From Methylorubrum rhodinum (GTDB taxonomy: Bacteria > Pseudomonadota > Alphaproteobacteria > Rhizobiales > Beijerinckiaceae), in contig NZ_JACHOP010000018.1 in the NCBI RefSeq assembly GCF_014199935.1, forward strand, positions 44,844 through 108,843: a DNA stretch of 64,000 nucleotides, written 5' to 3'. Below the pieces are notes generated by a model. It did not search any database. It was not told the DNA's origin and was given only the letters and a program-made list of their open reading frames with translations. Positions 8,476 through 17,760 of the stretch are shown one piece after another. Made by a program: the position numbers and the translations under genes. Within the stretch, counting starts at the first letter, position 1, and each line of letters opens with the position of its first letter.

Positions 8476-8537
8476 GCATCGGCCCGAAAGGTGGGAGCCG
8501 GCTTTCGGAAAAAGCCGATGCGGCACAAGAATCGAGC
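8476..8537. repeat. Intergenic hairpin repeat, family D (copy 2)
   Basis: Same arms (GCATCGGC/GCCGATGC) and same inner pair as 1012-1073, with a few substitutions. It lies 27 bases after the penicillin-binding protein stop and could serve as a 3' hairpin for that transcript. Confidence 0.85.
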
Positions 8538-8623
8538 GCGTCGAAAACGGCGGCTCGTAAGCTCAACTTAACCTACGTCAACAATTCTCGCCTCACGATC
8601 GTGCGATCCTCGAGGCCCACCCC

Positions 8624-10321
8624 GTGAAGCTTGTCGCCAACACCCGCATCCTCCTGAAGGTCGCCGTGCCGCTCGGCCTCCTCGTGGCGACGTCGGTCGG
8701 CTCCGTCACCTATGCGAGCCGGACCCTCGACAGCGTCGGCGAGCAGTCCCGCCACCTGACGGACGTCCAGGCGGTGCGCCAGGAGAACATCCTGAAGACG
8801 CAGATCGCCATCACCGAGGCGACGATCCAGAACCGTAACATCATCATCGAGACCGACAATTCGAAGATGGGGACCTACAAGACCCGCCAGGACGCGGCGA
8901 TCCAGGCGGCCTACGGATCGATCAACCGGCTGATCGAGCTCTCCGACGAGCCGCAGCGCGCGGCGGCCAACCGGGCGATGCTGCAGTCGGCGCAGTCCTA
9001 CTTCGGCATCCTGGCCCGCTCGACCGATCTCGGCCTGCGCAACGAACCCGCCGCGGCGATGAAGATCGCGCAGGAGGAGGCCTCGCCCGCCCGCGCCAAG
9101 CTGCGGGAGACGGTGGACACCCGCATCAAGACGATCAGCGAGGAGATGCAGGCCGAGAAGCGGGCCGCGCTCGACGAGACCGCGCGCGCGACGTCGCTCC
9201 TGATCGCGGGCTCGGGGCTGGCGCTGCTGCTCGCCCTCGCGCTCGCCGGGACCATCGTGGTGATCGGCATCACCCGCCCGCTCGGGCGCCTCGTCGGCGT
9301 GCTGCGGCGGATGGCCGAGGGCGAGATCGATGCCGGCATCCCGGAGGCGCGCCGCGGCGACGAGATCGGGCAGGTCGGCCGCGCGGTCGAGCGCATCAAG
9401 GACATGGTCGCCCGCAAGGCCGCCGAGGAGGCCGAGCTGCGCCACATCGCCGACGCGGCCGCCGCGGCCGAGCGCAGGCGCACGATGATCGAACTCGCCG
9501 ATCGCTTCGAGCGGGCGGTCGGCGGCATCGTCGGCATGGTGTCGTCGTCGGCCACCGAACTCCAGGCCACCGCCTCGACCATGACGGCGACCGCCACCGA
9601 GACCGCGAGCCAGGCCGGCACCGTCGCGGCGGCCGCGGAAGAGGCAGCCGCCAACGTCAACACCGTCGCGGCGGCGGCGGAAGAGCTCGGCGCCTCGGTG
9701 GCGGAGATCGGCCGGCAGGTGTCGAGCTCCGCCGACCTCGCCCAGGCGGCGGTCGCGGAATCGGGCAACACCTCGGCGCTCGTGCAGGAACTCGACGGGG
9801 CGGTGGCGCGCATCGGCGACGTGGTCGGCCTGATCTCCTCGATCGCCGGCCAGACCAATCTTCTGGCCCTCAACGCCACCATCGAGGCGGCGCGCGCGGG
9901 CGAGGCCGGCCGCGGCTTCGCGGTGGTGGCCGCGGAAGTGAAGGAACTCGCGACGCAGACCGCGCGGGCGACGGAGGAGATTTCGCAGCAGATCGGCCGC
10001 ATCCAGGGCGCGACCGGTCAGGCGGTCACGGCCATCGGCGGCATCGCGGCGCGCATCCGCGACATCGACGCGGTGGCCTCTTCCATCGCCGCGGCGGTGG
10101 AGGAGCAGGGCGCGGCGACCCAGGAGATCGTCCGCAACGTGGCGCAGGCCTCCGCGGGCGCCTCCGAGGTGACGGGCAACATCACCGGCGTCGCGGGCGC
10201 GGCGGAAGAGACGGGTGCTGCGGCGACGCAGGTGCTGGGCGCGGCCGGCGAACTCTCGCGGCAGTCCGAGCAGCTGCGCGCGGAGGTCGGGCGCTTCCTG
10301 GCGACCGTACGGGCGGCCTGA
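8624..10321 (+). CDS. Methyl-accepting chemotaxis protein
   Basis: A 565-residue inner-membrane chemoreceptor. An N-terminal helix (about 8-28) and a second one (about 187-212) bracket a helical periplasmic sensing region of roughly 155 residues, consistent with a four-helix-bundle ligand domain. A HAMP domain follows (TRPLGRLVGVLRRMAEGE), then the long coiled coil ending in the signalling tip, where ISSIAGQTNLLALNATIEAA and GRGFAVVAAEV are intact; this tip contacts CheA and CheW. Alanine- and Glu-rich segments flanking it are likely methylation sites. The start is a GTG at 8624. No chemotaxis genes are adjacent, so it is an orphan receptor whose ligand cannot be told from sequence. Confidence 0.95.
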   Translation: MKLVANTRILLKVAVPLGLLVATSVGSVTYASRTLDSVGEQSRHLTDVQAVRQENILKTQIAITEATIQNRNIIIETDNSKMGTYKTRQDAAIQAAYGSINRLIELSDEPQRAAANRAMLQSAQSYFGILARSTDLGLRNEPAAAMKIAQEEASPARAKLRETVDTRIKTISEEMQAEKRAALDETARATSLLIAGSGLALLLALALAGTIVVIGITRPLGRLVGVLRRMAEGEIDAGIPEARRGDEIGQVGRAVERIKDMVARKAAEEAELRHIADAAAAAERRRTMIELADRFERAVGGIVGMVSSSATELQATASTMTATATETASQAGTVAAAAEEAAANVNTVAAAAEELGASVAEIGRQVSSSADLAQAAVAESGNTSALVQELDGAVARIGDVVGLISSIAGQTNLLALNATIEAARAGEAGRGFAVVAAEVKELATQTARATEEISQQIGRIQGATGQAVTAIGGIAARIRDIDAVASSIAAAVEEQGAATQEIVRNVAQASAGASEVTGNITGVAGAAEETGAAATQVLGAAGELSRQSEQLRAEVGRFLATVRAA

Positions 10322-10344
10322 TCGCATTGAAGGCCGCCGGTTCC

Positions 10345-10372
10345 CCCCTCTCCCCGCACGCGGGGAGAGGGG
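10345..10372. terminator. GC-rich hairpin between convergent genes
   Basis: Twelve-base arms CCCCTCTCCCCG and CGGGGAGAGGGG around a four-base loop, located between the stops of the chemoreceptor (10321) and the AMP nucleosidase (10419). It has no T run on either strand, so it is a candidate bidirectional terminator or mRNA 3' end structure rather than a classic one. Confidence 0.5.
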
Positions 10373-10418
10373 ATGCTCGGCGCACCGAGTGGATCAAACC
10401 GAAGCCGTACGGCCGCCC

Positions 10419-11906
10419 CTACCGGAATGGCGGCTCGTCGAAGCTTCGCAGCTTGCGCGAGTGCAGCCCGGCCCGGTCGGCGCGCAGGGTGTCGAGGGTC
10501 GCCAGCCCGATCTCGAGATGCTCGGCCACCGCCCGCTCGTAGAAGGCGCTGGCCGAGCCCGGCAGCTTGATCTCGCCGTGGAGCGGCTTGTCGGAGACGC
10601 AGAGCAAGGTCCCGTAGGGCACCCGCAGGCGAAAGCCTTGCGCCGCGATGGTGCCGCTCTCCATGTCGACGGCCACCGCCCGCGACAGGTTGATCGGCCG
10701 CCGCTCCTGGCTGAAGCGCAGCTCCCAGTTGCGGTCGTCGTAGGTGACGACGGTGCCGGTGCGCAGCCGCCGCTTGAGCGCGTCGGCCCGCTCGCCGGTC
10801 ACCGCGGCGGCGGCCGATTGCAGGGCGATCTGCACTTCCGCCAAGGCCGGCACCGGGATGTCCGGCGGCACGAGGTCGTCGAGGATGCGGTCGCGGCGAA
10901 GATACCCGTGCGCCAGCACGTAGTCGCCGATGGTCTGCGACTGGCGCAGGCCCCCGCAATGGCCGACCATCAGCCAGCAATGCGGGCGCAAAACCGCGAG
11001 ATGGTCGGTGATCGTCTTGGCGTTGGAGGGGCCGACGCCGATGTTGACCAGCGTCGTGCCCTGGGGTGCCCCGTCGGCCCCGCGGGAGACGAGGTGGTAG
11101 GCCGGCATCTGGAAGCGGTGCCAGGGGGAGGCGGCGATCAGCGCCTCCGGATCGGCACCCGCCGCATCCGCTTGGCGCACCACCACGCCGCCCGGCAGGA
11201 CGAGGCGCTCCCCGTCGCCGGACGCCAGCCGGTCGAGGGCATGGCGGACGAAGTTGTGGACGTAGCGGTGGTAGTTGGTGAGCAGGATCCAGGGCTGGAT
11301 CTCGCTCCAGTCCGAGCCCGTGTAGTGGACGAGACGGCGCAGCGAGTAGTCGGTGCGGATGCCGTCGAACAGGGCGAGCGGGCGCGGCTCGCCCGGCTCC
11401 TCCCGCCACAGCCCGTCGGCCACCTCGTCGCCGACCACCGAGAGCAGCGGCACGGGAAACAGCGCTGCGAGATCGCTCGCGCTCACGCCGCTGCCGCCGA
11501 GATCGGTGCCGGGCTCGACCACGTAGGGGTAGGGAATCTCCTGGGCCGAGAGCCCGACCTCGATCGCCGCGCCGTAATCGCGCACCAGCGGACGCAGCTG
11601 CTCCAGCAGGTAGGGGCGGAAATAGCCCGGCTGGGTCAGCGTGGTCGAATAGATCCCCGGCGCCTGGAACTTGGCGGTCGCCCGCTCCAGCCGCGGCAGC
11701 GGCCCCGCCGGCTGGTAGGTCAGGCGCAGTTCGGGATAGCGGAACTGCAGCCGCTCGGCCGGGCTCGGCGCCTCGCGCGTGTCGAGGTAGCGGGCGAGCG
11801 CCGTCTGCAGCGCCCGCGTCGCGCCCGCATGCAGCGCCTCCAGCCGCGCGACCGCGCCCTCCGGATCGGTGATCGACTCCATCGGCCGCAACTCGTCGCT
11901 GACCAT
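10419..11906 (-). CDS. amn: AMP nucleosidase
   Basis: A 495-residue cytosolic enzyme that hydrolyses AMP to adenine and ribose 5-phosphate, balancing the adenylate pool. An N-terminal AMP-nucleosidase-specific domain (LQFRYPELRLTYQP, YLLEQLRPLV) is followed by the nucleoside-phosphorylase fold, seen in VNIGVGPSNAKTITDH, the LMVGHCGGLR block and AVDMESGTIAAQGF, where the acidic pair binds ribose. The length equals that of the E. coli enzyme. The gene is divergent from trmO with about 90 bases between starts. No partner genes of purine salvage are adjacent. Confidence 0.95.
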   Translation of the reverse strand: MVSDELRPMESITDPEGAVARLEALHAGATRALQTALARYLDTREAPSPAERLQFRYPELRLTYQPAGPLPRLERATAKFQAPGIYSTTLTQPGYFRPYLLEQLRPLVRDYGAAIEVGLSAQEIPYPYVVEPGTDLGGSGVSASDLAALFPVPLLSVVGDEVADGLWREEPGEPRPLALFDGIRTDYSLRRLVHYTGSDWSEIQPWILLTNYHRYVHNFVRHALDRLASGDGERLVLPGGVVVRQADAAGADPEALIAASPWHRFQMPAYHLVSRGADGAPQGTTLVNIGVGPSNAKTITDHLAVLRPHCWLMVGHCGGLRQSQTIGDYVLAHGYLRRDRILDDLVPPDIPVPALAEVQIALQSAAAAVTGERADALKRRLRTGTVVTYDDRNWELRFSQERRPINLSRAVAVDMESGTIAAQGFRLRVPYGTLLCVSDKPLHGEIKLPGSASAFYERAVAEHLEIGLATLDTLRADRAGLHSRKLRSFDEPPFR

Positions 11907-11994
11907 GCGCTCTCCCCTTCGGCGGTGTGGGCCTCTACATCGGCGCGAGCGCGGCGGCGGGCAAGCCGGTTCGGGACGGATGCGAGGAGACGCG

Positions 11995-12495
11995 ATGCAG
12001 GATCGAGCCGAACGCCGCCCCGGCGAGGAGACGGTCGAACTCCCCCGAAGCTACGATGCCGGCCTCTACTTCATCGGCCGGGTGCGCACGCCCTGGGGCA
12101 GTCGGGCCGAATGCCCGAAGAACGGGCGCCAGACCGAGGCGGTCTGCACGCTCGAGGTCGATGCGCCCTACCGACCCGGCCTCCAGAACGTGCACGGGGC
12201 GACCCACCTGATCGTGCTCTACTGGATGGACCGGGCCGCCCGCGACCTCGTGCGCCAGCAGCCGCGCCATGCCGAGGGCAGCCGCGGCACCTTCTCGCTG
12301 CGCTCGCCGGCCCGGCCGAACCCGATCGCGCTCTCGGTGGTCGAGTTGCTCGGCATCGAGGGCGGTCGCCTCAGCGTGCGCGGGCTCGACTGCATCGACG
12401 GCACGCCGCTCCTCGACATCAAGCCCTACTACGCCACGACCGACAGCCGCCCCGAGGCGCGGGTCGATCGGGCCGGAACGGCAACCAGGGCCTGA
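11995..12495 (+). CDS. trmO: tRNA (N6-threonylcarbamoyladenosine37-N6)-methyltransferase
   Basis: A 166-residue TsaA/VirR-type beta-barrel protein that, in E. coli, uses S-adenosylmethionine to methylate t6A at position 37 of certain threonine tRNAs. The core shows FIGRVRTPW at the start of the barrel, CPKNGRQTE, the acidic-hydrophobic stretch ending HGATHLIVLYW, and the SPARPNPIALS and GTPLLDIKPY blocks typical of the family. The ATG at 11995 was chosen over in-frame upstream starts because a GAGGAG sits five bases before it. It is shorter than E. coli TrmO (235), which has a C-terminal extension; the compact form is common in other proteobacteria. Confidence 0.88.
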   Translation: MQDRAERRPGEETVELPRSYDAGLYFIGRVRTPWGSRAECPKNGRQTEAVCTLEVDAPYRPGLQNVHGATHLIVLYWMDRAARDLVRQQPRHAEGSRGTFSLRSPARPNPIALSVVELLGIEGGRLSVRGLDCIDGTPLLDIKPYYATTDSRPEARVDRAGTATRA

Positions 12496-12520
12496 CATCA
12501 GGATGAAGTCATCCCGAGCT

Positions 12521-12553
12521 GCATGAATCAGGACAGATGGTCCTGATTCATGC
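12521..12553. repeat. Perfect 14-bp inverted repeat
   Basis: GCATGAATCAGGAC (12521-12534) and its exact reverse complement (12540-12553) with a five-base loop, starting 25 bases after the trmO stop. There is no following T run. It may be a 3' hairpin of trmO or an operator for the downstream P450 region. Confidence 0.75.
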
Positions 12554-12780
12554 GTCCGGCGGACGACCGCCGCCGCGCAGTCGCGCGGGCGATCGGCGAT
12601 GAGGCATGGTCATCGTCGATCGGTTTCAGGTGCGACTTGGCAAATTCTGCGGCGATCTCCATCATGTGATGGTTAATCGACTGAAACAATAGCCTGTCAC
12701 CAACCTTAGCGATCAAGAACAGCGTCGATTAAGGCATTGTTTATGTTTGGGGCAGCTACTGATCGCCATCGGAGGGAGCG

Positions 12781-14184
12781 ATGGCATCGGCATCGACCAC
12801 ATTCCGGCTGTGCGACCAGCGTCCGCCCTCGCTGAGGGACGCGTTCGCCGAAGCCCTGACGGTGCCGCCGCTGCTGGCGACCATGCTGCGCAGCATGATC
12901 GAGGCATGGCCCGACGAGGTCTACGCGCAGCCCGCCGTCGCCACCCGGTTCCTGGGCAAGCGCACCACCTATGTCTGCGAGCCGGGGCTGATCCGCAGCC
13001 TGCTCGTCGATCAGGCGGACGCGCTGGAGCGCGAGACCTTCATGCTGCGGGCGCTGGCGCCCGCGCTCGGGCGCGGCATCCTCACGGCGGACGGCGCCTT
13101 CTGGCGCGGGCAGCGCCGGACCGCGGCGCCGATGTTCCGGCCCGACCGCATCCGCGGCTTCGTCCCGGCCATCGCGGCGGCGGCGGAGGCCGGGCGCGCG
13201 CGCTGGCAGGCGACCGCCGCCCAAGTCGCTCCCGCCGCCGACATCCTGCCGGAGTTGATGCGAACGGCCTTCGAGATCATCGTCGCCACCATGATCTCGG
13301 GCGATTCCGAGATGCAGGTCGCCCCCTTCGGCCGGGCGATCGACGACTACCTGTCGCAGACGCAGTGGAAGATCGCGCTCGCCCATCTCGGCGCGCCGGC
13401 CTGGACGCCGCATCCGGGCGCCCGCCGGGGGGCGGCCGCCGCGCGCTACCTGCGCGACGAGACCGCCCGCACCATCGCCCGGCGCCGCGCCCGCGGCGAG
13501 CCGGGCCGCGATCTGCTCGGGCTGCTGCTGGAGGCGCGCGATCCCGAGACCGGCCTCGGCCTGTCCGAGGAGGCGCTGGTCGACAACCTCCTCACCTTCG
13601 TCGCCGCCGGCCACGAGACCACGGCGCTGGCGCTGGCCTGGACCCTGCGGCTGATCGCCGACCGGCCCGAGGTCGAGGCGCGGATGCTCGCCGAGATCGC
13701 CGGGCTGCCTGCGCCGCTGGGGCAGAAGCCGGACGGCGTCGAGCGCCTGACCTACACGCGCCAGGTGCTGATGGAAGCCATGCGCCTCTACCCGCCCGCG
13801 CCCCTGATCGTGCGCCGCACCGTCCGGGAGGTCCGTCTCGGCGAGACGCGGATTCCGGCGGGCGAATCGGTCCACGTGCCGGTCTACGCGCTCCACCGCA
13901 ACCGCGGCCTGTGGGACCGGCCCGACGCCTTCGACCCGGACCGCTTCGCCCCGGCGATCCACGCGGCCCGCGACCGCTACGCCTACCTGCCGTTCGGCGC
14001 CGGCCCGCGGGTCTGCATCGGCATGGGGCTCGCGATCACCGAATGCCTCGTCGTGCTGGCAACCCTCCTGCCGGCGCTGCGCTTCGTGCCGGAGCGGGCC
14101 GAGATGCCGGAGGCGCAGTTCCGCGTCACCCTGCGGCCGCGGGGCGGCGTGCCCATGCGGGTGGTGGCGCGCCATGCCGGATGA
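12781..14184 (+). CDS. Cytochrome P450
   Basis: A 467-residue soluble heme monooxygenase. The I-helix oxygen-activation motif AGHETT is at 276-281, the K-helix ExxR is visible after LMEAMRLYPPAP, and the heme loop FGAGPRVCIGMG places the thiolate ligand at Cys412. No membrane anchor or fused reductase is present, so it must take electrons from separate redox partners, which are not in the window. The ATG has a GGAGGGA ribosome-binding site just upstream. The stop overlaps the start of the GGDEF-EAL gene by 11 bases, an unusual pairing. Substrate is unknown; overall it resembles bacterial P450s acting on fatty acids or terpenoids, but that is only an impression. Confidence 0.95.
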   Translation: MASASTTFRLCDQRPPSLRDAFAEALTVPPLLATMLRSMIEAWPDEVYAQPAVATRFLGKRTTYVCEPGLIRSLLVDQADALERETFMLRALAPALGRGILTADGAFWRGQRRTAAPMFRPDRIRGFVPAIAAAAEAGRARWQATAAQVAPAADILPELMRTAFEIIVATMISGDSEMQVAPFGRAIDDYLSQTQWKIALAHLGAPAWTPHPGARRGAAAARYLRDETARTIARRRARGEPGRDLLGLLLEARDPETGLGLSEEALVDNLLTFVAAGHETTALALAWTLRLIADRPEVEARMLAEIAGLPAPLGQKPDGVERLTYTRQVLMEAMRLYPPAPLIVRRTVREVRLGETRIPAGESVHVPVYALHRNRGLWDRPDAFDPDRFAPAIHAARDRYAYLPFGAGPRVCIGMGLAITECLVVLATLLPALRFVPERAEMPEAQFRVTLRPRGGVPMRVVARHAG

Positions 14185-16579
14185 CACCGTGCGGGAGCGT
14201 GGCGAGGAAAAGGACGGCTGGCTCGCACGCCGGCTCGGCTGGGCCGTGGCCGAGGCGCCGCCGGAGCGCTACCGGCATCAGATCCGCACCGACCTCCTCG
14301 ACGAGACCCTGAAGCTCGCCAACATCTCGGCCGTCACGCATTTCGCCGTCGCCGTCGTGATCCCGGTGCTGTTCTGGGACAGCGCCTCGCGGGTCTATCT
14401 CGCCGGGCTGTTCGCGGTGGTGACGACGATCATCGGGCTGACCCTCTACACCAACCGGCTCTACCGCCGCATCTACGCGGACGGGGTGTCGGAGGTCGGC
14501 GTCGCCCGCGGCTGCCGCATCTCGGCCGGGCTGGCGCTCGCCCTCGGGCTCACCTGGGCGACGATGCCGATCATGCTGTTCGCTCCCGCCAGCGACGACC
14601 AGCGCCTGATCATCGTCGCCACCGCCGCCGGGCTGATCTCCGACGCCTACGTGGTCGGGCCGCTGCTCTCGGTCTCGTTCCTGTTCGCGGTGCCGCTGAT
14701 CCTCGGCAGCTTCGTCGGGCTCGCCCGCTCGGGCGAGGGGATCGCGCTCAGCATCGGCGTGCTGCTCGTCGTCTACGCGATGTTCGTGCTCGCCAGCGTC
14801 GCGCGGATGAGCCGGCTGTCGCGGGAGCGCATCCACGACCGCGTGCGCGTCGAGGACCAGGGCCAGACCATCGGCCTCCTGCTCAACGAGTTCGAGGCCA
14901 ACACCAGCGACTGGCTGTGGGAGACCGACGAGTTGGGCCAGTTCCAGCACGTCTCGGCCCGGATGGCGCAGGCGCTCGGCCGCACGGAGGACGACCTGCA
15001 CGCGACCTCGCTCGCCACGCTCCTCGGCGGCGGCGCGCAGGCGGACGGACAGGAAGGGGATGGAGTCGCCGAGATCCTGGCCTGCCTCGCCGCCCGCGAG
15101 CCGTTCCGCGAGCGGCTCGCCGCCTTCGCGGGATCCGAGGGGGTCCGCTGGCTGCGGCTCAGCGGCAAGCCGTTCCAGGATCGGCGCGGCGGGTTCGCGG
15201 GCTTCCGCGGGGTCGGCTCCGACGTGACCGCGAGCCGCGCCGCCGAGGAGCGCATCGCCTATCTGGCCACCCGCGACGCCCTGACCGGCCTGTCGAACCG
15301 GGCGATCTTCCACGAGATCGCCCAGGCCGCCTGCCGCGAGGCGGGCACGCCCGGCGGGGAGACGGCGAGCCTGCTCTACCTCGACCTCGACGGCTTCAAG
15401 CTCGTCAACGACAGCGCCGGACACGGCGCGGGCGACGCGCTGCTGCGGCAGGTCGCCGACCGCATCCGCGCCGTCACGGCCGCCGAGCCTTCGGCCCACG
15501 GCTTTCGCCTGGGCGGCGACGAGTTCGCGATCCTGCATCGCGGCTCCGTCGCGGCGGCGGAAGCCGTGGCGCAATCCTGCGTCACCGTTCTCGGCGAGCC
15601 CTACGCGATCGACGGCGTGCGCGCCGAGATCGGCGTCAGCGTCGGCCTCGCCCACGCGCCCCGCGACGCCACCGATCCCGAGTGCCTGCTGCGCAAGGCC
15701 GATCTCGCCCTCTACACCGCCAAGGATGCCGGCAAGGGGCGCTGGCACGCCTTCGACGCCAGCCTGGAGCGCCGGGCGCAACGCCACCGCGAACTCGACG
15801 CGGCGATGCGCCCGGCCCTGGAGAACGGCGAGATGGCGCTGCACTACCAGCCGCTGGTGAACCTCGCCGACGGTCGCGTGATCGGCTTCGAGGCGCTCTT
15901 GCGCTGGACCCGCCCCGGCGAGGGCCCGGTCTCGCCCGCCGAGACGGTGCCGATCGCCGAGAGCACGGGCTTCGTCATCGAGATCGGCCGCTGGGCGCTG
16001 CGCAAGGCCTGCGCCGAGGCCGCGGGCTGGCCCGAGGCCCTGCGGGTCGCCGTCAATATCTCCTCGATCCACTTCCGCCTGCCGGGCTTTGTCGGCGAGG
16101 TCGAGGCGGCGTTGCGGGCGACCGGGTTGGCGCCGAACCTTCTGGAGATCGAGATCACCGAGACGATCTTCCTCGGCAGCACGCCCCACGTCATCGAGAA
16201 CCTGAATCGACTGCGGGGCTTGGGCGTGCGCATCGCGCTCGACGATTTCGGCACCGGCTTCTCGTCGCTGAGCTACCTGACGCAGTTTCCCGTCGACAAG
16301 ATCAAGATCGACCGCGCCTTCGTGCGCGACCTGATCCACCGCCGCGAATGCCTCACGGTGATCGAGGCGATCATGGTGATCGCCCGCGACCTCGCTATCG
16401 ACGTGACGGTGGAGGGCGTCGAGACCGTGCAGCAGGCCGAGTTGCTGCGGCTCAAGCGCTGCAACAGCGCGCAGGGCTTCCTCTACAGCCCGGCCCGGCC
16501 CGCGCGGGACATCCCGGACCTCATCGAGAGCATCCCGCATCGCGTTCGCCACACCGGCGTGCGGGCGAGCGCGGCCTGA
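14174..16579 (+). CDS. Membrane GGDEF-EAL cyclic-di-GMP turnover protein with PAS-like domain
   Basis: An 801-residue inner-membrane signalling protein. About six hydrophobic segments lie between residues 45 and 215, then a short helix and a PAS-like domain (NTSDWLWETDELGQF onward, ending GVGSDVT). The diguanylate cyclase domain has an intact GGDEF at 447-451 but no obvious RxxD inhibitory site five residues before it. The phosphodiesterase domain begins at EAL (573-575), and its metal- and catalysis-related motifs (VNISS, EIEITE, DDFGTG, KIKID, VEGVET) are all present. It could therefore both make and break c-di-GMP; which dominates is not readable. It starts inside the P450 stop region and is likely cotranslated with it. 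Confidence 0.94.
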   Translation: MPDDTVRERGEEKDGWLARRLGWAVAEAPPERYRHQIRTDLLDETLKLANISAVTHFAVAVVIPVLFWDSASRVYLAGLFAVVTTIIGLTLYTNRLYRRIYADGVSEVGVARGCRISAGLALALGLTWATMPIMLFAPASDDQRLIIVATAAGLISDAYVVGPLLSVSFLFAVPLILGSFVGLARSGEGIALSIGVLLVVYAMFVLASVARMSRLSRERIHDRVRVEDQGQTIGLLLNEFEANTSDWLWETDELGQFQHVSARMAQALGRTEDDLHATSLATLLGGGAQADGQEGDGVAEILACLAAREPFRERLAAFAGSEGVRWLRLSGKPFQDRRGGFAGFRGVGSDVTASRAAEERIAYLATRDALTGLSNRAIFHEIAQAACREAGTPGGETASLLYLDLDGFKLVNDSAGHGAGDALLRQVADRIRAVTAAEPSAHGFRLGGDEFAILHRGSVAAAEAVAQSCVTVLGEPYAIDGVRAEIGVSVGLAHAPRDATDPECLLRKADLALYTAKDAGKGRWHAFDASLERRAQRHRELDAAMRPALENGEMALHYQPLVNLADGRVIGFEALLRWTRPGEGPVSPAETVPIAESTGFVIEIGRWALRKACAEAAGWPEALRVAVNISSIHFRLPGFVGEVEAALRATGLAPNLLEIEITETIFLGSTPHVIENLNRLRGLGVRIALDDFGTGFSSLSYLTQFPVDKIKIDRAFVRDLIHRRECLTVIEAIMVIARDLAIDVTVEGVETVQQAELLRLKRCNSAQGFLYSPARPARDIPDLIESIPHRVRHTGVRASAA

Positions 16580-16632
16580 TCGGCAAAGGACTCGGGAAAG
16601 GTCCGCCGCGAGACGATCGGCCGGACGTCGCC

Positions 16633-17760
16633 CTACCGGATCGCGTGCGCCCCCAGCACCGGGGCCACGGCTCCGTCGAGGCGCAGGCGGGCGTCGAGGA
16701 TCGGGGCGTCGGCCACCTCCGGCAGTTGGCCGGCGAGTTCGGCGATGGCCTGGTATTGGCTCATGCGCTGGTCGATCATGCCGTCGAGGCGCTCGTGCAC
16801 CTCGGCGACCGTGAGGCTGCGGCGCTTGGCCCCGTCCTTGGCGGTGAAGATCGAGCGGTTGGCCCGCGCGGCGCGGCCGAACACCGTCTGGGCGACCTTG
16901 TCCGGATCCTCGGCGCTGAGCGAGAGGAATTTTCCGGCGCTCGCGGTGCCGAGGAAGTGGGCGAGGTAGAGTTCGGTGGTCTTGAGCGCCCGGCCGATCC
17001 GGGCCTCGATGCGGGCGCGGTCGCGCTTGATCAACTCGCCCGCCATCAGGCCGGAGACGTAGGGATCGTTGCGCAGGTCGAGCACGCGCTTGCGCATCGC
17101 GGCGTCGGCAATCGTGATGGCGCCGCCGCGACCCTTCACGGCGGCGGCTTCCGCCGCGAGCCCGTGGCGGGCGCCGTAGGTGCGGATCATCTCCAGCCAC
17201 GTCCCGGTGACGAACTGGAACAGACCCTGCGCCGAGGAGGCGGAGGACTTCACGTCGGTGTCGAAGCTGGATTCCTTGTCGGCGAGCGCCATCATGTAGA
17301 CGGGATCGACGCCGGTCGCCTCGGAGGCGCGCAGGATGGTCGAAACGAGGTCGCGCGGCACGCTCATGTCGCCGAAGCGCAGCACGTCCTCGTCGCCCTC
17401 GCGGGTACCGGTCATGGCGCCTTGGGCGCGGGCGACCGGGACGGACACGGTGTCGTCCTGGCCCAGCAGGGCGGAGCCGCCCCATTCGGGCTCGGCGGCG
17501 GCCGGGCGCAGATCGGTCCGCACCAGGGCCGGGATCGCTTGGACGACCGCGTTCTCGTAGGCGTCCGCGGCGCGCGGCGCGGAGAGCAGGAGGAGGCCCG
17601 CGAGCATCGCGGCGGCAACGCCGCAAGAGGCGAGGCGGGCGGCGGAACCCGCCCGAGAGGTGGCGCGGTGCGGGACCGCGTTCGCGCTGGCGAGCGACCC
17701 GCAAGGCACGAGTCGGCTCACGTCGTCGGCGCAGAGCGCCGGCTCCGGGTAAACCCCCAT
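16633..17760 (-). CDS. Lytic transglycosylase (SLT-domain) protein
   Basis: A 375-residue exported or membrane-anchored protein likely to cleave peptidoglycan glycan strands. The SLT domain includes the ES motif DKESSFD, catalytic Glu163 counting from this start, followed by SAQGLFQF and GTWLEMI. N-terminal to it are about 40 charged residues, a hydrophobic segment (about 45-60) and an Ala-rich ADA that could be a signal-peptidase site. The C terminus has helical segments and no LysM or SPOR domain. A longer frame reaches 17865, but the ATG at 17760 has an AAGGAAG five bases upstream and was preferred. It is convergent with the GGDEF-EAL gene. Confidence 0.88.
   Translation of the reverse strand: MGVYPEPALCADDVSRLVPCGSLASANAVPHRATSRAGSAARLASCGVAAAMLAGLLLLSAPRAADAYENAVVQAIPALVRTDLRPAAAEPEWGGSALLGQDDTVSVPVARAQGAMTGTREGDEDVLRFGDMSVPRDLVSTILRASEATGVDPVYMMALADKESSFDTDVKSSASSAQGLFQFVTGTWLEMIRTYGARHGLAAEAAAVKGRGGAITIADAAMRKRVLDLRNDPYVSGLMAGELIKRDRARIEARIGRALKTTELYLAHFLGTASAGKFLSLSAEDPDKVAQTVFGRAARANRSIFTAKDGAKRRSLTVAEVHERLDGMIDQRMSQYQAIAELAGQLPEVADAPILDARLRLDGAVAPVLGAHAIR

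Noticed and set aside
5498..8566. A 1022-codon open frame on the minus strand opposite the PBP gene
   Set aside because: It is antisense to a gene with full catalytic motifs, has an Arg/Gly/Ala-rich sequence without domains and reflects the high-GC codon bias of the real gene.
12528..12716. A 62-codon minus-strand frame with a TTG start (IAKVGDRLLFQSINHHMME...)
   Set aside because: Composition is less shadow-like than most, but there is no ribosome-binding site, the 3' end runs through the 12521-12553 dyad and no family is recognised. It may deserve a check by ribosome profiling.
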